64,000 bases of DNA from Larix kaempferi (GCA_027924585.1 BSBM01000826.1:9207501-9271500), one strand, 5' to 3'; shown: positions 12,000-23,719, numbered from the stretch's first letter. The notes: generated by a model not told the origin, from the letters alone. A program made the numbers and translations.

Positions 12000-13451
12000 A
12001 AAAGAGAGCCCACTGGATGACGGCCTTGCAAGAATACAATTTGGATATCAGACCATCAAATATTGTTAAGGCCAAGGCTTTTGTCTGCTAACCACGCTCA
12101 ACCCAATGATCCTATACAACAACAGATTGAGTGGGAACAAGAGGAGAGTACAAAAACAAGTTATGTTAATGTTATCACAACCCAAGCATCTGAATGGTAT
12201 GATGACATTAAGTTCTTCCTTACTCATGGGTTTGCTCCTGAAACCATGGACTTTAAAAAATTCAAAGCTTTAAGGTTGAAAGATTCACCTTATCAATTCA
12301 TAGATGGCATTTTATTTAGGAAGAATTATGATGGTATTTTTCTCAGATATTTAGAAAAAGAAGAAACTGGTAATATTCTTTTGTAATTTCATGCAGGACC
12401 TACGAGAGGGAAGTTCTCAGGAGAGACCACTGCACATAAGATCCTTAGGGAAAGATACTACTGGCCTACTTTGTTTAAAGATGCATACTCATATGTCAGA
12501 AGATGTGAAGCATGCCAAAAGTGCATTGGGAAAGTGAAAGAACCTGCCTTTCCTTTGCCGCCAGTCACGGTTCAGTATCCATTTCAGCAATGGGGACTGG
12601 ATTTTGTTGGACCCATCAACCCGAACTCCTCCCTACATCATAAGCATATCTTGACAACTACGGACTACTTTACCAGATGGGTAGGGGCATTCCCCCTCAT
12701 ACAATGTAATACAAACCATGTGATATCATTCCTTGAAATCCAAATAGTCACTAGGTTTGGTGCTCCTGAATTTTTAGTATTTGACCATGCGTCTTATTTT
12801 TCTTCCATTGATCTTATAGAGTATGCCCTTGAAAACGGGATAAGGATGAAGTTTTCTGCCAATTATTATCCATAAGGGAATGGATTAGCAGAGTCTTCCA
12901 ACAAAAACTTGATATATATATTAAAGAAGATAGTTGATACTCACCATAAATATTGGCATAACCAGTTATACAATGCTCTTTGGGAAAACCGGGTCACCCC
13001 AAAGGCAGCCAGAGCAAATTCCCCTTACTGTCTAGTTTATGGTAAAGAATCCAACCTGCCATCCAACCACATGATTCCTTCACTGCAGTTGACATAATCC
13101 ATACAAGAGAATGATTCTTCCCCACTCCAGCACAGAATTTATATGTTACTCAAGATGGAAGAAGACAGGGAGAAGTCCAAAAACAAGTTGTATCAACACC
13201 AGCAGCTGGTAAAGAGGTGGTTTGATGAGAAGTCCTCATCTGATAGGGATTTTACTATGGGGGACTTAGTGTTGAAGTGGGATAAGCAACACAAGGACAA
13301 GAATGATTACACTAAGTTCCAACGCCTCTCTCTAGGACCATTCATTGTTACAAAAAAGATTTGTCCTAGTACTGTCTGGTTCCAGACATTGGAGGGTATC
13401 ATAGACACCTATCAAGTGAATGTGCAATTGCTTAAAACGTATTTTGTTTAA
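12000..13451 (+). pseudogene. Ty3/gypsy pol 3' fragment (RNase H end and integrase), element B
   Basis: The fragment opens with the RNase H/connection motif (RAHWMTALQEY..LDIRPSNIVK). One frame from 12063 to 13451 then follows, with stops near 12384, 12873 and 13095. Integrase features are visible in order: a zinc-binding end (RCEACQKCIGK), QQWGLDFVGPINP, a first catalytic aspartate in TTTDYFTRWVG, then NGLAESSNKNL with the catalytic glutamate. The C-terminal GDLVLKWDKQH and LGPFIV segment follows. The second catalytic aspartate lies in a changed context (FDHASYF instead of the usual TDNA). It is closely related in layout to 45343-46783 of element D. An LTR truncates the 5' side at 11999. Confidence 0.85.
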
Positions 13452-13899
13452 TTGAGAAGTTTCACTTATTGTACATAAAGTGTGGTTTGTTTGCTTTCTC
13501 TACTTTATTTTCATTCTGATTTTTCTTTTATACATTGGTTTATTTTCGAATAATGCTTACACCTTTTGGTGAAGGTTGTTGATCAGTATGTCTCGGGATA
13601 ACTTAAGTTTGAATTTCGAAGGTAAATAGTGTCAGCTTTTATTCTTCTCAGCTTGTAATTGAAAATGTTTTCCATGAAATTAAAATAGTCAATATATGCA
13701 AAGCCTTGATTGATACCTTCCCACCTAAATCAAATATCTTTATGGATGTTTTGTTTGGTTAATTGAAGTTGAGGAAGCAATTAGTTTTCTTGCCTTATGT
13801 TTCATTAGCAAATGGCAGCATATATTCATAGCCTTGTCATCCTTACCTATTCTAGATCCCATTTTGATCACCCTAAAATAATTTACCTTAATAATTATA

Positions 13900-14400
13900 G
13901 ATTGCAAGATGGGGGGTCTTATCACAAGCCAGTCCATTATGATCATAGATGTTTAAGTGGAATGGCATCTCCACATCAAGGCACCAAACTTTGGGGATGA
14001 CTTTCAACTATTGATGGAAGGTGGAAGATCCTATCATAGGTCGGTCCATTCATGATATTTAAAACATCAGTGAGTAACACTGTTGTCATATGGTCACCAA
14101 GCCATGGTAGTGTCTTGTAAGCTATGCACTAATAATTTTTTTCTTTCTATGTAAGACACTTTGTTGTATATAAGGATAAGGGGGGGTCTTATTACAAGCC
14201 ATCCCTACCATGATCATGGGTCCGATTTGGATTGAAATTACCACTTATGGTCACCAAGCCATGGTAATTGCTTTTAGTGCCAAAACTAAAAGATATGGAG
14301 TCTCTTTACCAAGCTAGATTGTTCAGTTTCCAGATCAGGTCTGTGAATGGCATTGCCAATATCTGATCACCAAGTCAGGGAAATGGCCTTGTATCAAAAA
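13900..14400 (+). repeat. degenerate tandem duplication downstream of element B pol
   Basis: GGGGGGTCTTAT plus ACAAGCCA recurs at 13911 and 14181 (270 bp apart). GGTCACCAAGCCATGGTA recurs at 14092 and 14249, with a weaker copy near 14368. This looks like internal duplication in the non-coding 3' part of element B, between the pol end (13451) and the LTR-type start (14840). Confidence 0.55.
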
Positions 14401-14839
14401 ATGTCTTGTTTGTATATTTTCATTCCGTTAAAAAAAAAAGGAGAAGAAAAGAAAAGAAAAGGGAAAATGAAATGTATATATTGTGAATAATATGTTTGTA
14501 CATAAGTAAATAATTAATAAAGTCAAGGTGATTCAATATTTGGTAACCCAGAATGGATCTAGGTTTGTTCTAAGGCTCATCATAAACTTCCTTCCTCTGA
14601 CTGCATAATGGTAAAGGATTTATGTTTACTTCTAAGACTACTTTGTCATATGAACATCATCAATAATTGGTTTTGGAAAGGGATATATCAATCATATGAA
14701 TAACTTTGCTATTTTGAATGTGTTTTATGAGAACATTTTGTAAATTACAGGATAAAATATCATGCTTGCTGACATGTCTTCCTTGTAATTACAAGTTTCA
14801 TTTTCAGAGATAACTGGTTCTTCCCAGCCAGTCGCCATT

Positions 14840-14882
14840 TGTTGTAGGTACAATAGATCCCATGTTTTCTAGAAAACATGGG
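14840..14882 (+). promoter_or_regulatory. LTR-type start with 24-bp perfect palindrome (locus B)
   Basis: The sequence TGTTGTAGGTACAATAGAT begins at 14840 and is followed 19 nt in by a perfect 24-bp palindrome (14859-14882, outer arms CCCATG/CATGGG). Start, spacing and outer arms match locus A. A TATA-like TTTTTATATG lies just after (about 14895). It is 1.39 kb downstream of the pol end of element B, where a 3' LTR would begin. Confidence 0.6.
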
Positions 14883-15065
14883 AGCCACAAATTTTTATAT
14901 GCAAAGAAAATGCTTAAAATCCTTGGTCATTTTGGGTTTTTTCATCATGCTTTCATTGCTTTGCTCTGATTTGATCAAGTTAGTAATTTTTCCTTTTAAA
15001 AATTTCCCTTGATTTTGTGTGTTTTGAGAGTTGCGGAAAGTACATATTTTTCCTAAAAATCAATC

Positions 15066-15345
15066 CTTCCGCAACCCACAATGTGGATTGCAGGAGCTTG
15101 GTTTTACGGTTTTGAAACTCTTTTGTTCCGCAACCCACAATGTGGATTGTGGAAGTGGAATTTTTTGTCTAATAACCGTGGTTGTTTGTTCCGCAACCCA
15201 CAACCCACATTGCGGATTGCGGGAACACCTTTTAATTTGGTTTTGCGCTTTGCGAACCCGCAACCCACAATCCGGATTGCGGGGACTTTTTGTTTTGATA
15301 ATGTTTAGAGTTGAGATCCCGCAACCCGCAACTTGTGGGTTGCAG
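15066..15345. repeat. palindromic tandem array B (about 60-bp units)
   Basis: CCGCAACCC recurs at about 15069, 15128, 15191, 15258 and 15319. Each is followed by ACAATGTGGATTGCGG or a variant, so each unit folds on itself (CCGCAATCC/GGATTGCGG type). Spacing is 59-67 bp. The core is shared with array A, but the inner stem bases differ and still pair. Short translated frames across it are artefacts of the repeat. Confidence 0.8.
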
Positions 15346-15672
15346 ATTGCGGGAAGGATTGTGTATATATCCAAAATAAACCTTCCGCACTTGTTCTCCG
15401 TAGCCTACATGTTTTAATATTGACCATTGATTTTCCTTGATCCTGCTGTTGATATTGGATTTTTTGTTTGTTTTGAATAATCATTTTAGTTCTCCATTTT
15501 CCTTCACCATTTTTTGATTTGCAATCAGATTTTCAAACTACGATTTTCACCTGCGGCCACTTATGAACTGATAATCATTTATTCAATTAATGTGTAATTG
15601 ATTGAGTGTTAAGATTTGACATTAATCATATGTGAATTATTGCGATCTTATTCTATCTTAATCCAATCCCTG
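15346..15672. other. non-coding flank of chromovirus insertion
   Basis: AT-rich sequence between array B and the chromovirus. No ORF or motif is seen. With the chromovirus removed it continues at 21947 towards the small ORF at 22168. Confidence 0.4.
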
Positions 15673-16047
15673 TGTTAGGAACCCATGTCTTTACTTTGTT
15701 AGTATATTGTTGTTGGACTCATATGCTTTGTAAGTCGTCCCGCAGTATTTGTTGATCCATAGTTTGTGTTATTGTTGTTGGTGCATATGCTTTGTAAGTC
15801 GCCCGTAGTATTGTTGCTACATAGTTTGTAGTGGCCCATGGTTTTGACCCATAGTATTGGCACCTAGACTTAGTATATAAGTATGTGTTGAGGCCTATGA
15901 AGGCACCGTGAAGTTATTTGTATTGAGCTTGCTCAAAGGAGGTTGCCCCCTCGAAGTGGCCTGTGATCAATATAAAAGTGATTCTAAGTTCTGTCATTTC
16001 TGCTATTTCGCATATTCTTATTAATTAATTATTGCAGGTTCTTCACA
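15673..16047 (+). repeat. chromovirus 5' LTR
   Basis: Runs from TGTTAGGAACCC to GGTTCTTCACA. Contains two TGCTTTGTAAGTCG-type subrepeats (about 15726 and 15788) and a TATA-like AGTATATAAG near 15876. The region around CAATATAAAAG (about 15969) is an alternative TATA. Confidence 0.92.
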
Positions 16048-16049
16048 TC

Positions 16050-16061
16050 TGGTATCAGAGC
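16050..16061 (+). other. chromovirus primer-binding site (tRNA-iMet)
   Basis: TGGTATCAGAGC begins two bases after the 5' LTR end, the canonical initiator-Met PBS of plant LTR retrotransposons. Confidence 0.9.
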
Positions 16062-16494
16062 ACTTTCTTAGGCTCACTGGGTGAAATTTTTGCCAATTTT
16101 TTTTTTTTCATCTGTTGCAGGTTCGGATTTGGGAATAATCCCTATTCGCTTAACTGTGGGAAGTACTTGGGCCATAATCCCTAAAATGCATTGTGAGGAG
16201 TACCACAAGAACCCCAAAGTAGCTGGCCCATTGAGAGGTCCTGCCAGCGAAAAGGGAAACGACCCCTACCTGAATGACTAGTTCCCACCCATGAGGTAAA
16301 CCAAGAGCTGCTGTTTGTGGCAAAGCAGTTATCAGTTTTACCTGAGCTCTGGAGTGAGGGGCACTGCCCCAATACGCAAGCCGTCAGACAACATTGGTGT
16401 CCAAGTGAAACCCCTGAACTGTTAGGAAGCCGCGCATACCTGGGGTCCATATCTATTTTTAGATGAACTGTTGCCGATCACTGCTGTGCCATTT

Positions 16495-16740
16495 CAAATC
16501 CAGCCGTTCAGATCCATTCTGAAAGCCGTTCCAAATCCAGCCGTTTCAGATCTATTTCAGATCCAGCCGTTCAGATCCATTCTGAAAGCCGTTCCAGATC
16601 CATTCTGAAAGCCGTTCTAGATCCAGCCGTTTCAGATCTATTTCAGATCCAGCTATTTTCGATCCATTCAGCGTCGTTTCAGATACCTCTATTTTCGCTC
16701 ACTTCCGGGCCATTGCAGATCTATATGTTTCAGATCCCTT
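16495..16740 (+). repeat. tandem repeats in chromovirus 5' UTR
   Basis: Short blocks CAGCCGTTCAGATCCATTC, TGAAAGCCGTTCC and TTTCAGATCTATTTCAGATC are reiterated in mixed order over about 245 bp between PBS and gag. There is no coding potential; it looks like a UTR minisatellite. Confidence 0.75.
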
Positions 16741-17232
16741 CCAAGCCGTAGCCGCTCCATTCTGGAAAAAAAAAAATATTAAAATAAAATAAAATCCAGT
16801 TTTTTCTCCATATCTCCATTGTTTTCACTCTGTTTCCCTTGAAACTTCTCGGGAACCCCTGTACTCCAATTCTGCATATTTCATTCCTGAGGACCCTATC
16901 CCCAATTCCACTTCCCAAAGCCCGAAATTCCACATTTGTCTATTTTTAGGGTTTGCCATAAATTCCTCGGATTTCACCCAATCACCTTCAAATTTTACCA
17001 CAGAGTTCCTTTCCTAATTATGCTTCTTTGTCCCTCTCTGCCAAATTTTACCATTCTTTCACCCCGCTTCTGAAATCCTCCTTTTCTGCTTCCTTGTCCA
17101 TTCGATAGTGTCCAAAACCTAGTCAAACCCCAATTACCCTTCCGATTTTTTCCCAAATCCATATTTTCCTTTACTAAAACAGTTTCTGTTTTTGTTTTCC
17201 TACCCAGTCAACAAAAAAAAAAACCCCTGGTT

Positions 17233-17937
17233 ATGGTTGTCACCCGCGCAGGAGCAAAAACCATGGAAGAAGCACTTGCAGCCATCCAAGCCAAACTCCA
17301 GGATCTGGATGAAAACTTTCTCGGCCTCCATCTTGAACATTCAGCCATGAACAATAAACGACAGTCCGAGTCTTCTTCAAACAATGGGTTCTCTTCTTCC
17401 AGCAATTTTCGAGGTCCGAAGCTTGATTTTCCTCGCTTCAATGGTACTGATCCAACTGGATGGATCTATCGTACAGTACAGTATTTCAGTCTGCATAATA
17501 CTTTTGATGTCAACAAAGTTTCACTTGCATCCTTTCATTTGGAACAGGAAGCTCTTCAATGGTACCGTTGGTACATCAAGGCTCATGAAGAGCCAAAATG
17601 GCCAGACTTTTTCCAGCTCCTTTTGCAACGATTTGGTCCTAGTGCTTTTGATGACTTCACAGGATCCCTCACTAAACTTCGCCAAATTGGCACTGTGAGA
17701 GAGTATCAAACCAAATTTGAGAAACTAGCCAACCACACTGAAGGATTGTCTGATGACTTTTACCAGAGTTGTTTTATCAGTGGTCTAAAGGATGCCATCC
17801 ACACTGAGGTCAAAATTTTCTGTCCCAACACAATGATGGAAGCCCTGGGGTTGGCTAAGTTGGAAGAAGACAAGATTGCAGCCCAACAGCACTCCAAGCC
17901 CACTTTTGTTCCCATCCGAAATATGGGTTCTCAATGA
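17233..17937 (+). CDS. gag: chromovirus gag (234 codons to first stop)
   Basis: ATG at 17233 (MVVTRAGAKTMEEALAAIQA) opens the first long frame after the PBS. The capsid part has the retrotransposon gag layout: FPRFNGTDPTGWIY, then LEQEALQWYRW, then WPDFFQLLLQRFG and LRQIGTVREYQTKFE. A TGA at 17935 ends it. The same frame resumes through a CCHC knuckle (about 18034, [14 protein letters not shown]), so the TGA is probably a mutation splitting an original single gag-pol polyprotein. Function would be particle assembly. Confidence 0.88.
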   Translation: MVVTRAGAKTMEEALAAIQAKLQDLDENFLGLHLEHSAMNNKRQSESSSNNGFSSSSNFRGPKLDFPRFNGTDPTGWIYRTVQYFSLHNTFDVNKVSLASFHLEQEALQWYRWYIKAHEEPKWPDFFQLLLQRFGPSAFDDFTGSLTKLRQIGTVREYQTKFEKLANHTEGLSDDFYQSCFISGLKDAIHTEVKIFCPNTMMEALGLAKLEEDKIAAQQHSKPTFVPIRNMGSQ

Positions 17938-20900
17938 CCACCCATACCATAGGCTCCTCGACCAACTCCTATCAAGCATTTTTCTAAAACAGAGATGCGA
18001 GCACGCAGAGAAAAGGGGCTTTGCTATAATTGTGATGAGAAATTCACTCGGGGACATAGATGTGTTAAGCAAAAGCTCTATCTCTTGGATGTGGATTGTC
18101 CACCTACCTCTGAAATTGATGACGAAGATCTAGATACAATGGATGCTCAGGTTGACATTCAGGAACCACCTATTGACCCTCTGTCTCAGGATGACCAGCT
18201 AGAGATATCTCTCCATGCTTTAGCTGGAATCACCACCCCCCAAACAATGCGGGTCAGGGGTTACTTCAAGAAGCTTCCTCTTACAATACTCATTGATTCT
18301 GGTAGCACTCATAATTTCATTGACCCTCAGATCGCCAAACAAGCTGATTGTTTTATCCATCCTTGCTCCAACTTTGAAGTCATGGTTTCCAATGGGGGCA
18401 CCTTACCTTGCAAAGGGAAGTGTCGAAATGTGCGTATCTCTATGGGAGATTATACCTTGCGCTCTGACATGTTTTCCTTGACCTTAGGCAGATGTGATGT
18501 GTTTTTTGGCACTCAATGGCTATGCACACTTGGCCCTATCTTATGGGATTTTGTTGAACTTTGGATGCAGTTTTCCCTCAATGGACAAAAACACACATTG
18601 ACAGGATTACAACCAGGGTCTCTCAGCATCATCAGTTCACATCGCATGGAAAAACTCCTCAAGAAGAATTCACATGGTGTCATCGCTCAGATCCATTCCA
18701 TTCAGATGCAACCATCAGCGGTCTCCACTACTCCTTTGGATCTACAACAAATTTTGGATCGATATACAGGTGTCTTTGCTGAACCAGTGGGATTGCCACC
18801 TTCAAGGCCAGAATACCATCGTATTCAGCTCCTTCCTGGCAATGTTCTTCCCAACATCAGGCCCTATCACTACCCATTTCACCAAAAAACTGAGATTGAA
18901 ATGCTCATTCGGGACTTATTGAAGCAAGGTATTATTCGCCCAAGCACTAGTTCCTCTTCTTCTCCAGTTCTTCTTGTTCGCAAAAAAGATGGGTCATGGC
19001 GCCTCTGCATTGACTTCCGAGCACTTAATCACCTCACCATCAAGGATAAGTTTCCAATTCCTGTTGTTGATGAGCTTCATGGGGCTCAATTTTTCTCTAA
19101 GTTGGATCTTCGTTCTGGGTATCATCAAATTCGGGTTCTTGAGGATGATATCCCTAAAACAGTTTTCCGTACACATGATGGCCACTATGAGTTTTTGGTC
19201 ATGCCCTTTGGCCTCACTAATGCTCCTTCCACATTCCAGGCCTTAATGAATAAAATATTTCGGCCCTACTTGCGGAAATTCATTATGGTATTCTTTGATG
19301 ATATCCTCATCTACAGTAAAACATGGGCTAAACATCTCCAGCATCTGGATCTTGTCATGCAACTTTTCTTTGACCATCATCTCCATGCCAAACAGTCTAA
19401 ATGTGTTTTTGGACAGAAGGAAGTTGAGTATCTCAGGAACATTATCTCAACATAAGGGGTTAGCGTGGATCCTGCCAAAATCGATGCCATGAACAATTGG
19501 CTACATCCTCAGACACTCAAGAGCCTTCATGGTTTCTTGGGGTTGACTGGCTACTACCGCAAGTTTGTCAAGGATTATGGGAAGATTGCAGCTCTATTAA
19601 CTGCTCTATTGAAAAAGGATTCTTTTACATGGACACATGCTACTCAGTGTGCATTTGAAAAACTGAAAGAAGCTATGTGTACTACACCTGTTCTAGCTAT
19701 GCCCGATTTTTCCAAGCCCTTCACGATTGAGAGTGATGCTTGCGGCAATGGACTTGGTGTTATTCTCCTTCAAGATGAACACCCCATTGCGTTCACCAGC
19801 AAATCCCTTTCAAGTAAGAATTTAGCTGCCTCTACATATGAGAAGGAAATGATGGCTATTTTGCATGCAGTACAGAAGTAGCGACCATACCTATTAGGGA
19901 ATCATTTTTGCATCAAGACTGATCACCAGAGTCTGAAATATTTCTTGGAACAGCGTGTCTCCTCCCTAGCACAACAGAAATGGGTTAGCAAACGTATGGG
20001 TTATGACTATAAGATCACTTACAAGAAGGGTAAGGACAATATTGTGGCAGATGCTCTTTCTTGCACATTTGATGCCCAAGGTTCTCTTTCAGCTATTTCT
20101 ATGCCTGTTCCAAATTGGTTGCAATCTATTCAACATGGTTATGTCAATGACTCTTCCTTATCTCAAATCATCCAACGCTTGACCAACACCTTCTGATGTA
20201 CCACATTAATCTTGGGATGGTGCTTCCCTGACATACAAGGGTCGTCTGGTGCTTCCCCAAAGCACATATCTTCAATAGGCTATCTTCTATGAACTCCATG
20301 CTTCTCCATCAGCAGGGTACTATGCGTTCCTCAAAACGTATGAATGGGCATAGCGTAACTTCTTTTGGCAGGGCATGAAAAGGACGATTCAACATATGGT
20401 GGCTGAATGTGATACCTGCCAACGCAATAAGGGTGAAACGACACTCCTTCCAAGATTGCTTGAACCCTTTCCCATACCTACACGGATTTGGACAGATATT
20501 TCTATGGATTTCATTGAAGGGATCCCTAAATCTGGCGGGAAGACAGTGATTTTCGTTGTGGTTCATTGCCTCTCCAAATATAGTCATTTTGGTGCTCTCA
20601 ACCATCCCTATACAACCTCCTCAGTCGCTCAAATTTTCCTGGACCAGATCTTTCGTCTTCATGGCATCCCTTCTTCCATTGTCTCGGATCGTGATGCGAC
20701 TTTCACCAGTCATTTTTGGACAGAACTGTTTCGCCACACTGGAACCAAACTGAAGATGAGTTCAGGGTATCACCCACAAACAAATGGTCAGACTGAAATT
20801 ATCAATAAATGCTTGGAAACTTATCTTCATTGCTTCACCTTTGAACAACAACATCAGTGCGAAAATTGGCTCCCTCTCGCTAAATGGTGGTACAATACCT

Positions 20901-21505
20901 CTTACCACACTGCCTCTAAAATGACCCCATATGAAGCAGTCTATGGTCAGGAACCTCCAGTTCTTCTTCCATACACCCCCAACAGTTCACCAGTTCAGGA
21001 AGTTGACACGATCCTTCGAAACCATGATCAGATTCTTCGCATTTTGTGGGACAATCTTCACATGGCAAGAAATGGCATGAAGCAACAAGCTGATCAACAC
21101 CGTTCTGAGCGCACTTTTCAAGCAGGTGATATGGTTTTTCTTCGTCTCCAGCTGTACAAGCAATCCTCCCTGAAACTCAAAGGGCATCATAAGCTCGCTC
21201 CAAAGTTCTATGGGCCATATTGGATTCTTCAGAAGATTGGGTCCGTTGCTTATAAATTGGAACTTCCTCCTTCTTCCCGCATTCATCCAGTCTTTCATGT
21301 CTCTTGTCTGAAGAAAGTTCTTGGCACCAACATCAGTGGACAAACTATTTTACCCGAACTGGATAATGAAGGATCCATCCTTTTGGAGCCGGAGGCTATC
21401 CTCAATCGTCGCACTCGACAGCTTTTCTCTCGCTCTATCACAGAGGTATTAATTCAGTGGCACGACATGCAACCAGAGGATGCTACATGGGAACCACTCC
21501 TTTAG
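17938..21505 (+). pseudogene. pol: chromovirus pol with chromodomain, broken
   Basis: Domains in order: CCHC knuckle (18034-18075), protease with [12 protein letters not shown] (about 18289), RT with [22 protein letters not shown] and the catalytic box [10 protein letters not shown] (about 19291, F for the usual Y), RNase H (FTIESDACGNGLG), HHCC-type end (CDTCQRNKGE), integrase (WTDISMDFIEG, VSDRDATFTS, HPQTNGQTEIINK), and a chromodomain-like tail (LIQWHDMQPEDATWEP). In-frame stops lie at 19453 (TAA), 19879 (TAG in place of a conserved W) and 20194 (TGA). There is a frame change near 20270 and another stop near 20350. It cannot encode a functional polyprotein. Confidence 0.93.
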
Positions 21506-21553
21506 ATTCAACAACAATTTCCACATCTAAAGCTTTGAGGAAAAATCTTTTTT

Positions 21554-21566
21554 TAAGGGGAGGGGA
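21554..21566 (+). other. chromovirus polypurine tract
   Basis: TAAGGGGAGGGGA lies directly upstream of the 3' LTR start TGTTAGG, the expected plus-strand priming site. Confidence 0.85.
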
Positions 21567-21941
21567 TGTTAGGAACCCTTGTCTTTACTTTGTTAGTATA
21601 TTGTTGTTGGACGCATATGCTTTGTAAGTCATTCCATAGTATTTGTTGATCGATAGTTTGTGTTATTGTTGTTGGCGCACATGCTTTGTAAGTCACCTGT
21701 AGTATTGTTGACCCATAGTTTGTAGTGGCCCATGGTTTTGACCGATAGTATTGGCACCTAGACTTAGTATATAAGTGTGTGTTGAGGCCTATGAAGGCAC
21801 CGTGAAGTTATTTGTATTGAGCTTTCTCAAAGGAGGTTTCCCCCTCGAAGTGACCTGTGATCAATATAAAAGTGATTCTGAGTTCTGTCATTTCTTCTAT
21901 TTCACATATTCTTATTAATTAATTGTTGCGAGTTCTTCACA
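21567..21941 (+). repeat. chromovirus 3' LTR
   Basis: 375 bp, colinear with the 5' LTR, with about 25 substitutions. Most are C/T or G/A transitions, for example GTCGTCCCGCAG versus GTCATTCCATAG. Confidence 0.92.
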
Positions 21942-22167
21942 CCCTATCAACACATGATGTGCATTATTTCAATACAGACTTGATAATTGCAAGTTCCAGA
22001 CTGTAAGATTTTAGTCATTCCAATTTATTACGCTCAGTCGTTCCTATAATCTTGATTGTACTCTATTAATACAGACTTCAATATGGTAAATTGGTTGTTC
22101 GCCATACTGTAATAGAAAAGTCTTGTTAGTTGATTTTCATAAGTTTTCCTTCTAACTGTTCCATTGT

Positions 22168-22554
22168 ATGAGCAAGATGCAGACAATTCAAAAATATTTG
22201 GTCAAATTTTGTGAAGAGAAAGAACTTCAGCCTCTTCTATATCAAGAACATGTGTCACCACCTTTTGATGTAGGTGTTCCTAATGAAAGCAACGGTAGTG
22301 AAGAAGAACCTGAGATTCAATCCATCTGCATATAGCTCCCACAGAAGAAGAGAAGGAAGATCATTGAAAGGCCAACTGACCCAGATAATACCATTATCGA
22401 GGATTTTAGAATCAATGAAGAATATATCACTCCATTAATCCCTTCGAAGGAGGAACAAGTGGCCGACTTTTCAGTTTTCGAGAACATTGTTGATCATCAT
22501 AAATCTTCTAAGAGAGATTTTACAGCTCCCTTACTGTCTATCAAAGACAGCTAG
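22168..22554 (+). pseudogene. Locus B: small extra-ORF remnant
   Basis: ATG at 22168 opens 55 codons (MSKMQTIQKYLVKF...) to a TAG at 22333. The same frame continues 72 codons to a stop at 22552. It contains a basic cluster PQKKRRKII, possibly a nuclear-localisation type signal, and is otherwise acidic. With the chromovirus excised it lies roughly 0.8 kb after array B, where loci A, C and F have their ORFs. I do not recognise the family; assignment to the module rests on position. Confidence 0.4.
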
Positions 22555-23659
22555 TAGACTATGGTTAATCTCCATATTTTATTACGGGATGTTTCCCACA
22601 GAACATCTTTTGAAAATTTGTGAAATGCTCGCTATGAACCATTCTCTACGATGATATGATTAGAATAGTATGATTTTGTAAATCCCTGTTTTCATGGGAA
22701 AGCTATCCTTTGTAACCATTTTTGTAATTATTATTTAAATGGATAGAAGCCTCATGGGGATGGGGGGGGGGACATAATATCCAGAGAAGGACTAGAGAAA
22801 CGCTGTTTCACTTGTGATCATGTATTTTTTTGCAGACCAATGAATCAAAGTTAGTTTCTTTTGGCATCTTCTCTGTGTAAGTTATCAAATTTCTTTGATG
22901 ATGTCTGATTTCTTCACCTTAATTATCAATCAATACTATTTTTTTTTCAGCCAACCATTAATGCATTGATCTTTGAGTTGGATTTGTCTCAATTCATGGT
23001 TTATGTGTATTTATTTTTTAATTGAATTTCTTTAATTAAAATCTTTATCTATTTCTGCAAATGATTCACATATATTATTAAGTTCGTGTTAATTTTTCAA
23101 TTAGCAAAAGAACAACAGGATAATCTTGGATATGCTTAATCTTTGAATTATTACCAGTAATTTTCATTGCTTGATTGTATTTTGAAGTAGTAAGTTATTG
23201 ATCTAATTTCACGTTTCTGTCAAGTTGGTGAAATAACTTATTAGAATTCAAACCAAGTTACCTTGCACACAAACAATACACTCCCTTTAGATTAGATATG
23301 ACTTAACTTAGATTTCTTTTAAGGTAGAGTTGTCTTAGGTTTAGATCCATTTTAGAATCACGACACTTTTGATCTTCCATCTCAGGAAGACAGATCCTTC
23401 TAGGATCAAACCCCATAAGTGCCAGCGGAGGCCTTTGTATCCGTGGGAGATTACTATTCCAAATAGGCTGGGGATAGAATTGTCCTTGCGTAGGACCTTT
23501 TGAAGCCTTTTAGTCAAGGTTTTCACTCTCTGTTATTATCCTTAGAACCCATTCCAGCACCTGCACATCTGAGGCTTCAACACCCTCCCCACAGAAGAAT
23601 TCTTGACATAATTCATACAATTTTTAGTACCAAATATGGTGGACTCTGTGGGAAAACTA
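22555..23659. other. AT-rich, no gene seen; G-run
   Basis: A purine run (GGGGATGGGGGGGGGG, about 22756-22771) could be a polypurine tract, but no LTR start follows it. No coding or repeat structure is otherwise recognised. Confidence 0.35.
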
Positions 23660-23719
23660 GTCTAGACATCAACAAATTTAATACCAAAAATAGATTGTTT
23701 CTTTTGTACCTCTTTTTCT

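Larger units (their letters stand above)
15673..21941 (+). mobile_element. full-length Ty3/gypsy chromovirus, 6269 bp
   Basis: Two 375-bp direct LTRs (15673-16047 and 21567-21941) run from TGTTAGGAACCC to TTCTTCACA. They bound an iMet PBS, gag, protease, RT, RNase H, integrase, chromodomain and a PPT. Flanks are CCCTG (15668-15672) and CCCTA (21942-21946), a 5-bp TSD with one change. I count about 25 differences between the LTRs by eye (about 93% identity), so the insertion is old. Short LTRs, iMet PBS and a C-terminal chromodomain suggest a Reina-like or related chromovirus; the clade is inference. Confidence 0.93.

Noticed and set aside
15031-15417. 128-codon plus-strand and 104-codon minus-strand frames over array B
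   Set aside because: Both are translations of the same palindromic tandem repeat and have no independent support.
22762-22771. G-run as a polypurine tract with LTR
   Set aside because: No TG-starting terminus or direct repeat follows; only the purine run itself is visible.
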